Shown one piece after another: positions 1-6,871 of a stretch of 9,203 nucleotides of DNA. Position numbers and translations under genes: made by a program. Origin of the DNA: Bacteroidota bacterium. GTDB taxonomy: Bacteria > Bacteroidota > Bacteroidia > Bacteroidales > Prolixibacteraceae. Numbering within the stretch: the stretch's first letter is position 1; each line of letters begins with the position of its first letter. The notes beneath the pieces were generated by a model. It was not told the DNA's origin. It did no database searches and saw nothing but the letters and a program-made list of their open reading frames with translations. Location: assembly GCA_030706665.1 (NCBI GenBank), contig JAUZOB010000120.1:1-9203 (forward strand), given 5' to 3'.

Positions 1-1758
1 AATTACAAATTTTGGGAAAATTTCACTGCAAACCTGAGGATTGGGAATGATCATTACAATGACCGTCGTAAAATACGAATTGCTTATGGTACCAACGGGA
101 CTCCTTACGGTTCATATCAGGAAACTGCCTATGCGTTAAATGAAAACAATGTTGAGTTGACTCTGGATTACAATAAAAAGCTGTCAGATGATTTCGCATT
201 GGATATTCTCGCCGGGGGCAACCTTCAGTCCAATTATTACGAGTCAAATGATCAGAAGGCTCCAAAATTGGCAGTGAGCGGCTTATACACATTAAATAAC
301 TCACGTGATCCGCTGGTTTCATCAAGTTACTATAGTCAACAGAAGAAAAACAGTGTATTCTCTTCCGGACAGCTTTCATTCAGGAACTATGCATTTTTAA
401 ATGTGACTGCAAGAAACGATTGGTCTTCAACGCTTCCGGTTCAAAATAACTCTTATTTCTATCCTTCGGTCAATGCCAGTGTTATCTTATCCGACGCTCT
501 GGATATTAAAAGCGATGCCCTTTCTTATTTGAAGGTTCGCGGAGGATGGTCAAAAGTGGGGAAAGACAGCGATCCATATCTTTTGGTAAATACCTATCCG
601 TTCAATACACCCTTCGGAAGCAATCCGTTATTGACCGTGAATGACAAATCGCTGAACTCGAAACTGAAACCTGAAACTACTTCTTCTTCAGAAGTGGGAA
701 CTGAAATCGGACTCTTTAACAACAGGGTAAAAGTTGATTTGAGCTATTACAATACCAATAGTTACAATCAAATCCTGAATCTGGATGTAAGCCCGAGTAC
801 CGGTTATAACTCAAAATTGCTGAATGCCGGTAAGATTAACAACAGAGGATTTGAAGCGCAATTGAATGTTACTCCTGTTAGTACCAACGGATTCAAATGG
901 GATGTAACTGCCAATTTTGCAACAAACAGGAGTAAGGTACTTAAGCTTGATGATGCAGGATTATTGCAGTCTTATCGCATCGATACCTATGATGTCGATA
1001 TTGTTGCTCCTATTGGTCAAAAATATGGAACTCTGTTAGGAACTGCATATCTGCGCAATGATAAAGGACAGATTGTTGTTGATGCCAATGGTATTCCCGA
1101 AGCAGATTCGAATAGAAAATCATTAGGATCTTTCCAGCCGAAATGGACCGGTGGCGTTACCAATACTTTCTCTTACAAAGGAGTTACCCTGAGTTTCCTG
1201 GTTGATGCAAAAGTCGGAGGGTCTCTTTATTCCGGAAGTTATGCAACAGGACTATACACGGGTGTTTTGGCTCAGACTTTACCGGGACGCGATGCAGAGC
1301 ACGGAGGGTTAGCCTATTACTATTCCGGAAATAATAAGAGTACTTCCCCTGTTCAATTGATCGGTAGCGCTTCTGTACCGAATGGAGAAACCGTTTATCA
1401 TGACGGGATTATCTTTAAGGGGGTAACAGAAAGCGGAGCGGCAAATACGGCAATTCTTCCGGCCGAGCAGTATTATAAAGCATTGTATGGCATTGACGAG
1501 CATAATGTGTTTAGTTCAACCTATGTGAAATTACGCGAGTTAACTCTTGGGTTTGCCCTTCCTTCCAGATGGACAAGTAAGCTGGGGGCAAGTTCTGCAT
1601 CCCTCTCATTTATCGGCAGGAATCTGTGGATCATTCATAAGAATGTACCGAACATCGACCCTGAAACAGCTTTGAATACCGGAAACGGACAAGGTCAGGA
1701 AGATTTGACATTACCGACGACCCGCAGTCTTGGCTTTAGCTTGAGATTGAACTTTTAA
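1..1758 (+). CDS. SusC/RagA-type TonB-dependent outer-membrane transporter, C-terminal part (5' end outside window)
   Basis: The reading frame is open from base 1 and ends at TAA 1756-1758, giving 585 visible residues. SusC proteins are usually about 1000 residues or more, so the signal peptide, carboxypeptidase-like domain, plug and first barrel strands lie upstream of the window. What is seen is barrel sequence with family hallmarks: ARNDWSS at visible residues 137-143, LKPET at 222-226, NAGKINNRGFEAQL at 275-288, a late segment resembling 'STYVKLRELTLGFALP' followed by 'GRNLW', and an end in SLGFSLRLNF with the terminal aromatic residue typical of outer-membrane barrels. The family imports oligosaccharides, peptides or other large nutrients across the outer membrane using TonB energy, with a SusD lipoprotein as lid. 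The SusD gene follows after 30 bp, so the two are almost certainly cotranscribed. The TTG at 157 is internal and not the real start. The substrate cannot be read from this fragment. Confidence 0.95.
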   Translation, partial: NYKFWENFTANLRIGNDHYNDRRKIRIAYGTNGTPYGSYQETAYALNENNVELTLDYNKKLSDDFALDILAGGNLQSNYYESNDQKAPKLAVSGLYTLNNSRDPLVSSSYYSQQKKNSVFSSGQLSFRNYAFLNVTARNDWSSTLPVQNNSYFYPSVNASVILSDALDIKSDALSYLKVRGGWSKVGKDSDPYLLVNTYPFNTPFGSNPLLTVNDKSLNSKLKPETTSSSEVGTEIGLFNNRVKVDLSYYNTNSYNQILNLDVSPSTGYNSKLLNAGKINNRGFEAQLNVTPVSTNGFKWDVTANFATNRSKVLKLDDAGLLQSYRIDTYDVDIVAPIGQKYGTLLGTAYLRNDKGQIVVDANGIPEADSNRKSLGSFQPKWTGGVTNTFSYKGVTLSFLVDAKVGGSLYSGSYATGLYTGVLAQTLPGRDAEHGGLAYYYSGNNKSTSPVQLIGSASVPNGETVYHDGIIFKGVTESGAANTAILPAEQYYKALYGIDEHNVFSSTYVKLRELTLGFALPSRWTSKLGASSASLSFIGRNLWIIHKNVPNIDPETALNTGNGQGQEDLTLPTTRSLGFSLRLNF

Positions 1759-1788
1759 TCCATTTCAAAATTTAATACAATAACAGTC

Positions 1789-3216
1789 ATGAAAATATCA
1801 ACTATATTATTTGCGGTCCTATTCATTTTTTCTGCTGCGTCTTGCTCGGATGATCTGGAAAGGACAAATATAAATCCGAATGAAACACCGGTTGCTCAGC
1901 CCGATTACCTTTTAACCAACGCGATTAAATCTACGGCTGATACTTACTGGGGGACTACCAATAATTTGAACGGGACTCTGCTGTTCGTTCAGCATGTCGC
2001 TAAAATCCAATATACCGATGTCGATCGTTATATCTTTACCAGTGCAAGTTTTGAAAGCCCCTGGAAAAGTTTTTATTCAGGCAGTCTTACCGATATCTCG
2101 AAGATTATTGAATTAGGCGATCAAAATGCAAACCCTAATTATAAAGGAGTGGGATTAGTATTGCGCTCCTGGGTGTTCTTACTGTTGACGGATGCATATG
2201 GAGATATTCCTTATAGTGAGGCAATCGATATTGATAACCATATTACACCAAAATATGATGCCCAAAAGGATGTTTATCATAGTCTGCTTAACGATCTTAA
2301 GACTGCTGCCGGATTGATTGATCCAAGCGGGAAGGCTATCAAGGGTGATGTTCTTTATTCCGGTAATCTGAATAAATGGATCAAATTTGCCAATTCATTA
2401 CGTTACCGCATTGCATTGCGTATTGCCGACCGTGAACCGGAGCTGGCTCAAAGTGTTATTTCTGAAATTCCGAAAGATAAACTGATCGGAGACGGGGAAA
2501 CTGCTCAGTTGAATTACCTTGCTTCTCCAAATCAGAATCCGATTGCATTATTCTTTGAAACCCGCGATGATTACCGGGTAAGTAAAAGCATTGTGGAAAC
2601 ATTGAGAAGTTTGAACGATCCCCGGTTACCGGTCTTTGCAAATAAAACCGAAACAGCAACACCACAAGGATATGTCGGAGTCCCGAATGGATTGACAACA
2701 ACAGATGCCAGCAATCTTGGTTTCTCTAAGACCTCAAAACTTGGCACTTATTTTACCACAGCCCAAACACCTGCTGTTATCCTGACTACTGCCGAAGTGC
2801 TATTTGACAGAGCAGAGGCTGCTGCCAGAGGATTTTCAAGTGAGGATCCTCAGGATTTGTATAATCAGGCGATTACAGCATCCTTCAAACAGTTTGGAAT
2901 AACAGATGCGGCCACTATCTCAGCATATCTGGCACAGTCCGGTGTTGCATATGATGCTTCGAATTTCCGTAAATCAATAGGGAACCAGAAATGGATTGCT
3001 CTATTCGGACAAGGATTGGAAGCATTTGCAGAATGGAGAAGACTCGATTATCCTCAATTAACGCCTGCGGTTGCCGGTGTATTAAATGGTAAATTTCCAT
3101 TACGCTATATTTATCCGGGCTCCGAACAGTCCTTGAACCTGAAAAGTTATCAGGCTGCAGTTGCCCATCAGGGAACAGATGCGCTGACAACTAAATTATG
3201 GTTTGACGTCTATTAA
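1789..3216 (+). CDS. SusD/RagB-family nutrient-binding outer-membrane lipoprotein
   Basis: This is a complete protein of 475 residues starting at ATG 1789 and ending at TAA 3214-3216. It begins with a lipoprotein signal: a basic N-terminus (MK), a hydrophobic stretch at residues 5-17, and a lipobox-like SAASC with Cys19 as the lipidated residue. SDDLE follows Cys19, an acidic patch of the kind that directs Bacteroidota lipoproteins to the cell surface. INPNETP at residues 28-34 and the tryptophan-rich C-terminal part (QKWIALFGQGLEAFAEWRRLDYP, ending LWFDVY) match the shorter SusD/RagB type (SusD-like 2). In this family TPR-like helices cap the SusC barrel and bind substrate. The gene lies 30 bp after the susC-type gene, with no Shine-Dalgarno sequence before the ATG, as is usual in this phylum, and is followed by a strong terminator. 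Family assignment is firm, but the ligand (sugar, peptide or other) is unknown. Confidence 0.95.
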   Translation: MKISTILFAVLFIFSAASCSDDLERTNINPNETPVAQPDYLLTNAIKSTADTYWGTTNNLNGTLLFVQHVAKIQYTDVDRYIFTSASFESPWKSFYSGSLTDISKIIELGDQNANPNYKGVGLVLRSWVFLLLTDAYGDIPYSEAIDIDNHITPKYDAQKDVYHSLLNDLKTAAGLIDPSGKAIKGDVLYSGNLNKWIKFANSLRYRIALRIADREPELAQSVISEIPKDKLIGDGETAQLNYLASPNQNPIALFFETRDDYRVSKSIVETLRSLNDPRLPVFANKTETATPQGYVGVPNGLTTTDASNLGFSKTSKLGTYFTTAQTPAVILTTAEVLFDRAEAAARGFSSEDPQDLYNQAITASFKQFGITDAATISAYLAQSGVAYDASNFRKSIGNQKWIALFGQGLEAFAEWRRLDYPQLTPAVAGVLNGKFPLRYIYPGSEQSLNLKSYQAAVAHQGTDALTTKLWFDVY

Positions 3217-3264
3217 GAGCTAAAGCATCAATTGCTATTTTTATCTCATTAAGTTTGATCCGTT

Positions 3265-3304
3265 AAAAGAATCGGAAGAGGAATCTCTCTTCTGATTCTT
3301 TTTT
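3265..3304 (+). terminator. Intrinsic terminator of the SusC/SusD unit
   Basis: The arm 3265-3280 pairs with 3287-3302 over 16 positions, all Watson-Crick except one G-T pair (3274/3293), around a six-base loop (3281-3286). Six T residues (3299-3304) follow the inner GATTC, the last ones continuing past the stem. The structure lies 48 bp after the susD-type stop codon. It should end the SusC/SusD transcript and so separate it from the downstream thioredoxin-like gene. The arms are A/T-rich on the outside, so the same hairpin has an A-tract on its other side. Confidence 0.85.
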
Positions 3305-3367
3305 ACTTTAAATTCGCAACTGATTTCTGAAATAATTTGGGATCGATAATTTATAAATGTTGAGATT

Positions 3368-4606
3368 ATGCAAACTCGTCTGACTTTGAAATTTTATATC
3401 TTATTCATAAGCCTGTTCTGGGGGGCTGGGGCAATAGCTCAAAACAGACCTTTTCTGAAGGAAGGTTTCTGGAGAGGTGTATTTCATTTACAGGAAAATG
3501 AAGTTCCTTTCGTATTTGAAGTAAAAGGAACGAATGCATCCAATGCAACGGTTTTTCTGATAAATGGAAAGGAAAGGGCCGCTTTGAATCATATCGTTCA
3601 GAAAAACGACTCTGTATTTATTCCGGTTGAATTATATGATGCGGTCATCATCGGGAAGGTTGAGGGAAATAAATTTAATGGCGTCTTTAGAAAGTTAAGC
3701 CTTTCCAAATCGAATGGAGGTCTTGCATTTACGGCTGATTACGGACGTAAAGCAAGATTTGAAAATAAAAACATCGCACCGAAAGCTTCATTGTCTGGGA
3801 CCTGGGATTTGAAAATGATTTATCCTGATAATACAGAGGAAGTTGTCGGTCTTTTTGATCAAAAGACGAATAATCTGACCGGTACTATTTTGACTACTAC
3901 CGGAGATTATCGATACTTTGAAGGAACGGTGCAAGGTGCCGATTTTTATCTGTCTGCGTTTAGCGGTTCGAACCCTTATCTGATTAAAGGAAAATTTGTC
4001 AATCAAAATGAGATCGAAGCTGAATTCATCACTTCCAGAGGTAAAATATCAATCAAAGGAGTCCGGAATGCGAAAGCTGCACTTCCTGATCCCTATAGTC
4101 TGACAAAATTGAAAGATGGAGTTTCTTCAATTGACTTTACTTTTCCTGATCTGAATGGAAATCCTGTTTCGCTTAAAGATCCGAAATACAAAGATAAAGT
4201 CGTAGTGATCTCTATTATGGGGAGTTGGTGTCCAAACTGCAATGACGAGATTTCTTTCCTGGCTCCCTGGTACAAAAAGAATAAGGAGCGGGGAGTGGAG
4301 ATTATCGGACTAGCCTTTGAACGGAAAAAAGATTTAGCCTCTGCAAAAGCAACATTGTCTCTTTTAAAGAAGAAATACGGAGTTGATTATGACATTCTTT
4401 TTGCAGGACAGGCCGGTACCGATGCGGCTTCTAAAGCGTTACCCGCGTTGAAAGCTGTCTTCTCTTTCCCGACAACAATCTTTATTGATAAGAAAGGGAA
4501 GGTGAGTAGAATCCATACCGGATACAACGGGCCTGCAACCGGTAAATTCTATGATGAATTTTTAGAAGAGTTCAATCAGGAGATTGATAACTTATTGAAA
4601 CAATAA
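3368..4606 (+). CDS. Secreted TlpA/redoxin-family thioredoxin-fold protein with beta-rich N-terminal region
   Basis: This is a complete protein of 412 residues, ATG 3368 to TAA 4604-4606. Residues 1-24 form a signal peptide with likely cleavage after GAIA, before QN, and there is no lipobox, so the protein is probably soluble in the periplasm. Residues 28-235 are beta-rich with no cysteines. They seem to hold two related units starting at GFWRGVF (33-39) and SGTWDLK (143-149). Residues 252-405 are a TlpA-like domain: IDFTFPDLNGNPVSL, then the redox motif WCPNC with Cys288 and Cys291, then FSFPTTIFID with the probable cis-proline at 368, and a final helix. Family members reduce or exchange disulfides in exported proteins. 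The terminator upstream suggests separate transcription, although no convincing promoter was found in 3305-3367. The start is supported because the signal peptide begins right there. The partner protein is unknown; a resident of the nearby SusC/SusD system is only a possibility. Confidence 0.9.
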   Translation: MQTRLTLKFYILFISLFWGAGAIAQNRPFLKEGFWRGVFHLQENEVPFVFEVKGTNASNATVFLINGKERAALNHIVQKNDSVFIPVELYDAVIIGKVEGNKFNGVFRKLSLSKSNGGLAFTADYGRKARFENKNIAPKASLSGTWDLKMIYPDNTEEVVGLFDQKTNNLTGTILTTTGDYRYFEGTVQGADFYLSAFSGSNPYLIKGKFVNQNEIEAEFITSRGKISIKGVRNAKAALPDPYSLTKLKDGVSSIDFTFPDLNGNPVSLKDPKYKDKVVVISIMGSWCPNCNDEISFLAPWYKKNKERGVEIIGLAFERKKDLASAKATLSLLKKKYGVDYDILFAGQAGTDAASKALPALKAVFSFPTTIFIDKKGKVSRIHTGYNGPATGKFYDEFLEEFNQEIDNLLKQ

Positions 4607-4612
4607 TAAAAA

Positions 4613-4637
4613 GAGCCTTTGCATTAAGCAAAGGCTC
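4613..4637. terminator. Shared bidirectional terminator between convergent genes
   Basis: A perfect 10-bp stem (GAGCCTTTGC at 4613-4622 with GCAAAGGCTC at 4628-4637) encloses the loop ATTAA. It sits 6 bp after the stop of the thioredoxin-like gene and 26 bp beyond the stop of the - strand fusion gene. Read on the - strand, the stem is followed by TTTTTATTATTG (complement of 4601-4612), a good U-tract. Read on the + strand it is followed by CTTGTTATTT, a weaker one. It therefore looks stronger for the - strand transcript but may serve both. Confidence 0.85.
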
Positions 4638-4663
4638 CTTGTTATTTCGTGGTAGAGTATCTA

Positions 4664-6649
4664 CTAAGGCCAGTATTTTACGAAAGCTTCCATCGCTTCG
4701 TATTCTGCCATCCCTAAACTGTCATATAGATCAGCAGTCGCATGGTTCCGGTCTTCAGCTCTCTGCCAGAATTCTCTGACGTCTTCTCCCAGGAACATTG
4801 CACCTTCTTTTTGTGAACCATGACGCAGGATCGCTTCACGTTTACGCATTAGTTCTTCAGGACTAATCGGGACGCACATTTCAATCTGGTCAATATCCCA
4901 TTCAGCCCATGCTCCGCGATAAAGCCATACCCAGCAGTCCTTCATCCACTCTTCGTCTTTTAGCATCTCTAATGCATATAAAACAGCATCCAGACAAACA
5001 CGGTGAGTGCCATGCGGGTCGGAAAGGTCGCCTGCTGCAAAAATCTGTTGAGGTTTTAAGTCCTTTAACAGGTTATAAATAATTTCAACATCTTTTTCTC
5101 CGATAGGCATCTTTTGTTCCGTACCTGTTTCATAAAACGGAAGGTTGAGGAAATGAATGTTCTGTTCTTTAACCCCGAGATATTTAACAGCTGCTTTCGC
5201 TTCCATCCTGCGAATAAGACTTTTCATCTTTCTTAATTCGATGATGTCATGCTCACCCTGTTGTTTTGCAGAAAGAAAATCACGAATCTTTTTGATGTAA
5301 TCAGCGTGTTTCGGATTTTCTTTGTCATATTCCTGAGTACATTCATCCAGGAATAACAGAAAGCGAGAAACATAGTCATCGGCAACTGCATAATTTCCGG
5401 ATACTTCATATCCCATATGAACCTCATGTCCCTGTTCAACTAAACGAAGCAAGGTTCCGCCCATGGAGATTACATCATCGTCAGGGTGTGGAGAGAAAAC
5501 AACGACACGTTTTTGTGCCGGGTCTTTACGTTCCGGGCGATAGGTGTCGTCGGCATTCGGTTTACCTCCCGGCCATCCGGTAATGGTATGCTGAAGTTCA
5601 TTGAATACTCTGATGTTGAGTTTGTACGCTGCCCCTTCCTGAGCAATCAGATCACTCAGTCCATTGTCATTGTAATCCTTGTCAGTGAGCTTTAAGATAG
5701 TCTTACCGGTTTTTTGACAAAGCCAGACTGCTGCTTTACAGACTAATTGTTCATTGGTCCAATCGCAGGTATCTACAAGCCATGGAGTTTTAACACGGAT
5801 AAGATTCATTGCGGCATAAGAGTCAACCACAACCTTGACATTGGGGTGGTTTTGCAAGAATGAAGCCGGATTCTTATCAGTGATATCTCCTTCGACAGTC
5901 GCATTGATGATAGGAGCTTTATGCTCACCAATAGCCAGAAGTATAATTTTTTTAGCTTTCAGGATTGTTTGAATCCCCATGGTGATTCCTCGTCTGGGAA
6001 CATTCTGCAGTCCGTTAAACTTTGAGGCAGATTGAGAACGAGTTTGAGTATCCAGAACAATTACGCGGGTGCGTGAATAAAAACTGGAACCGGGCTCATT
6101 GAATCCGATAACTCCGTTACGGCTAACGCCTAACAGTTGAAGGTCGATGCCACCGTAGCTTTCAATCTTCTGCTCATAAGCTTTACATGCTTCATGCATC
6201 TCTTCGATCGGAAGAGAAGAATCAGGGAAGAAGAACTTATCAGGATCGATGTCAACCTGTTCGATCAGGTTCTGAAGGATGAACTCAGTATAGCTCTGCT
6301 GAGATTTGATGTCCATCTTATAAAACTCGTCGAGCGTGAATGCAACAACGTTTTTAAAGCTTACTCCTTCTTCCTTATGCAGCCGGATCAACTCTTTATA
6401 TAACCCGACCGGGGTTGTCCCCGAAGAAAGACCGAGAACACAAGCTTCCCCTTTGGCTTGTTTCTCTTTGATTAATGCGGCGATCTCTTGCGCTACATCT
6501 TTATATGCATCAGATGCATCATTAAAGATGAGGGTCGGAATCTTTTCGTACTTGGTGATAATGTCGCTGTGTGCCATGTTCTTGGGGAGATAGTAAGTTG
6601 CTCCTGCAAACAGCTTATTCGGAGACACTAACTTTTTTGATAAATCCAT
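4664..6649 (-). CDS. Glucosamine-6-phosphate deaminase (NagB)-like domain fused to PIG-L/LmbE deacetylase-like domain
   Basis: From ATG 6649 (complement) to TAG 4664-4666 this encodes 661 residues. An in-frame TTG at 6682 would add 11 residues but lies at the predicted transcription start, so ATG is preferred. Residues about 30-285 align with NagB: GLSSGTTP (73-80, sugar-phosphate loop), LDEF with Asp107 matching the E. coli general base Asp72, and GVSRNGVIGFNEPGSS (174-189). In that last motif E. coli has Asp141 and His143, but here they are Asn178 and Val180; Glu185 (E. coli Glu148) is kept. Residues about 380-620 are PIG-L/LmbE-like: SPHPDDD with His388 and Asp391 as likely zinc ligands, and DPHGTHR with the HxxH pair at 546-549. 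Such fusions are common in Bacteroidota and usually annotated as glucosamine-6-phosphate deaminase. A cytoplasmic role in amino-sugar metabolism is inferred, as no signal peptide is seen. Deaminase activity is doubtful, whereas the deacetylase-type metal site looks intact. I give no gene symbol for that reason. Confidence 0.92.
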   Translation of the reverse strand: MDLSKKLVSPNKLFAGATYYLPKNMAHSDIITKYEKIPTLIFNDASDAYKDVAQEIAALIKEKQAKGEACVLGLSSGTTPVGLYKELIRLHKEEGVSFKNVVAFTLDEFYKMDIKSQQSYTEFILQNLIEQVDIDPDKFFFPDSSLPIEEMHEACKAYEQKIESYGGIDLQLLGVSRNGVIGFNEPGSSFYSRTRVIVLDTQTRSQSASKFNGLQNVPRRGITMGIQTILKAKKIILLAIGEHKAPIINATVEGDITDKNPASFLQNHPNVKVVVDSYAAMNLIRVKTPWLVDTCDWTNEQLVCKAAVWLCQKTGKTILKLTDKDYNDNGLSDLIAQEGAAYKLNIRVFNELQHTITGWPGGKPNADDTYRPERKDPAQKRVVVFSPHPDDDVISMGGTLLRLVEQGHEVHMGYEVSGNYAVADDYVSRFLLFLDECTQEYDKENPKHADYIKKIRDFLSAKQQGEHDIIELRKMKSLIRRMEAKAAVKYLGVKEQNIHFLNLPFYETGTEQKMPIGEKDVEIIYNLLKDLKPQQIFAAGDLSDPHGTHRVCLDAVLYALEMLKDEEWMKDCWVWLYRGAWAEWDIDQIEMCVPISPEELMRKREAILRHGSQKEGAMFLGEDVREFWQRAEDRNHATADLYDSLGMAEYEAMEAFVKYWP

Positions 6650-6686
6650 AGATATAGTGGGTTTTAAAAATGGTTTTAACAAGCTT

Positions 6687-6714
6687 CAAAGATAGACACT
6701 TTGTCTTAATTCAA
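6687..6714 (-). promoter_or_regulatory. Probable Bacteroidota-type promoter of the NagB/PIG-L fusion gene
   Basis: On the - strand, TTG (complement of 6712-6714) is followed by 17 bases and then TATCTTTG (complement of 6687-6694). The second box matches the phylum's TANNTTTG -7 element exactly, and the spacing fits the known TTG-N17-23-TANNTTTG pattern. The -33 box reads GTTG rather than TTTG. Transcription would start near 6681, leaving a leader of about 30 bases before ATG 6649. This implies the fusion gene can be expressed independently of mfd. Confidence 0.55.
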
Positions 6715-6871
6715 CTAAAATTTGTCATACCAACCTGCGCAAGTTTAATTTATTTAACGAGCGGATTGAAGAAAACAACAGATAAAACACAAATCTCAAC
6801 ATTTGTATTTTTGTCGTATAACTCAGACACACATTCTAAATAGGATGTATTCCTTTCATTGTTAATATATT
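6715..6871. other. Intergenic region between mfd and the fusion gene, no gene seen
   Basis: This AT-rich stretch separates the mfd stop codon from the promoter of the next - strand gene. It holds only weak inverted repeats: AGGA/TCCT at 6843-6855 and ACAAAT/ATTTGT at 6790-6806. Neither has a good stem followed by a T-run on the - strand, so neither is a convincing terminator for mfd. No open frame of interest, RNA gene or riboswitch-like structure was recognised. Confidence 0.5.

Noticed and set aside
3226..3245. Short hairpin AGCA-TCAAT-TGCT followed by ATTTTTAT just after the susD-type stop codon.
   Set aside because: The four-pair stem is too weak, and a far stronger terminator lies 30 bp downstream.
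3355..3367. The 13-mer AAATGTTGAGATT just before the thioredoxin-like ATG recurs on the - strand at 6792-6804, between mfd and the fusion gene.
   Set aside because: A match of this length between AT-rich stretches is expected by chance in about 9 kb read on both strands, and the second copy is not placed next to a start codon.
5486..6593. Several open frames of 69-88 codons on the strand opposite the NagB/PIG-L gene, and similar ones opposite mfd.
   Set aside because: They lie wholly within well-recognised genes, have no family features, and look like by-products of the coding strand's codon use.
6806..6813. TATTTTTG on the + strand matches the TANNTTTG promoter box.
   Set aside because: No TTG box lies at the right distance upstream, and no + strand gene follows; only the antisense of mfd is downstream.
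6843..6855. Small inverted repeat AGGA/TCCT after the mfd stop codon, considered as a terminator.
   Set aside because: The stem has only four pairs and no T-run follows on the - strand.
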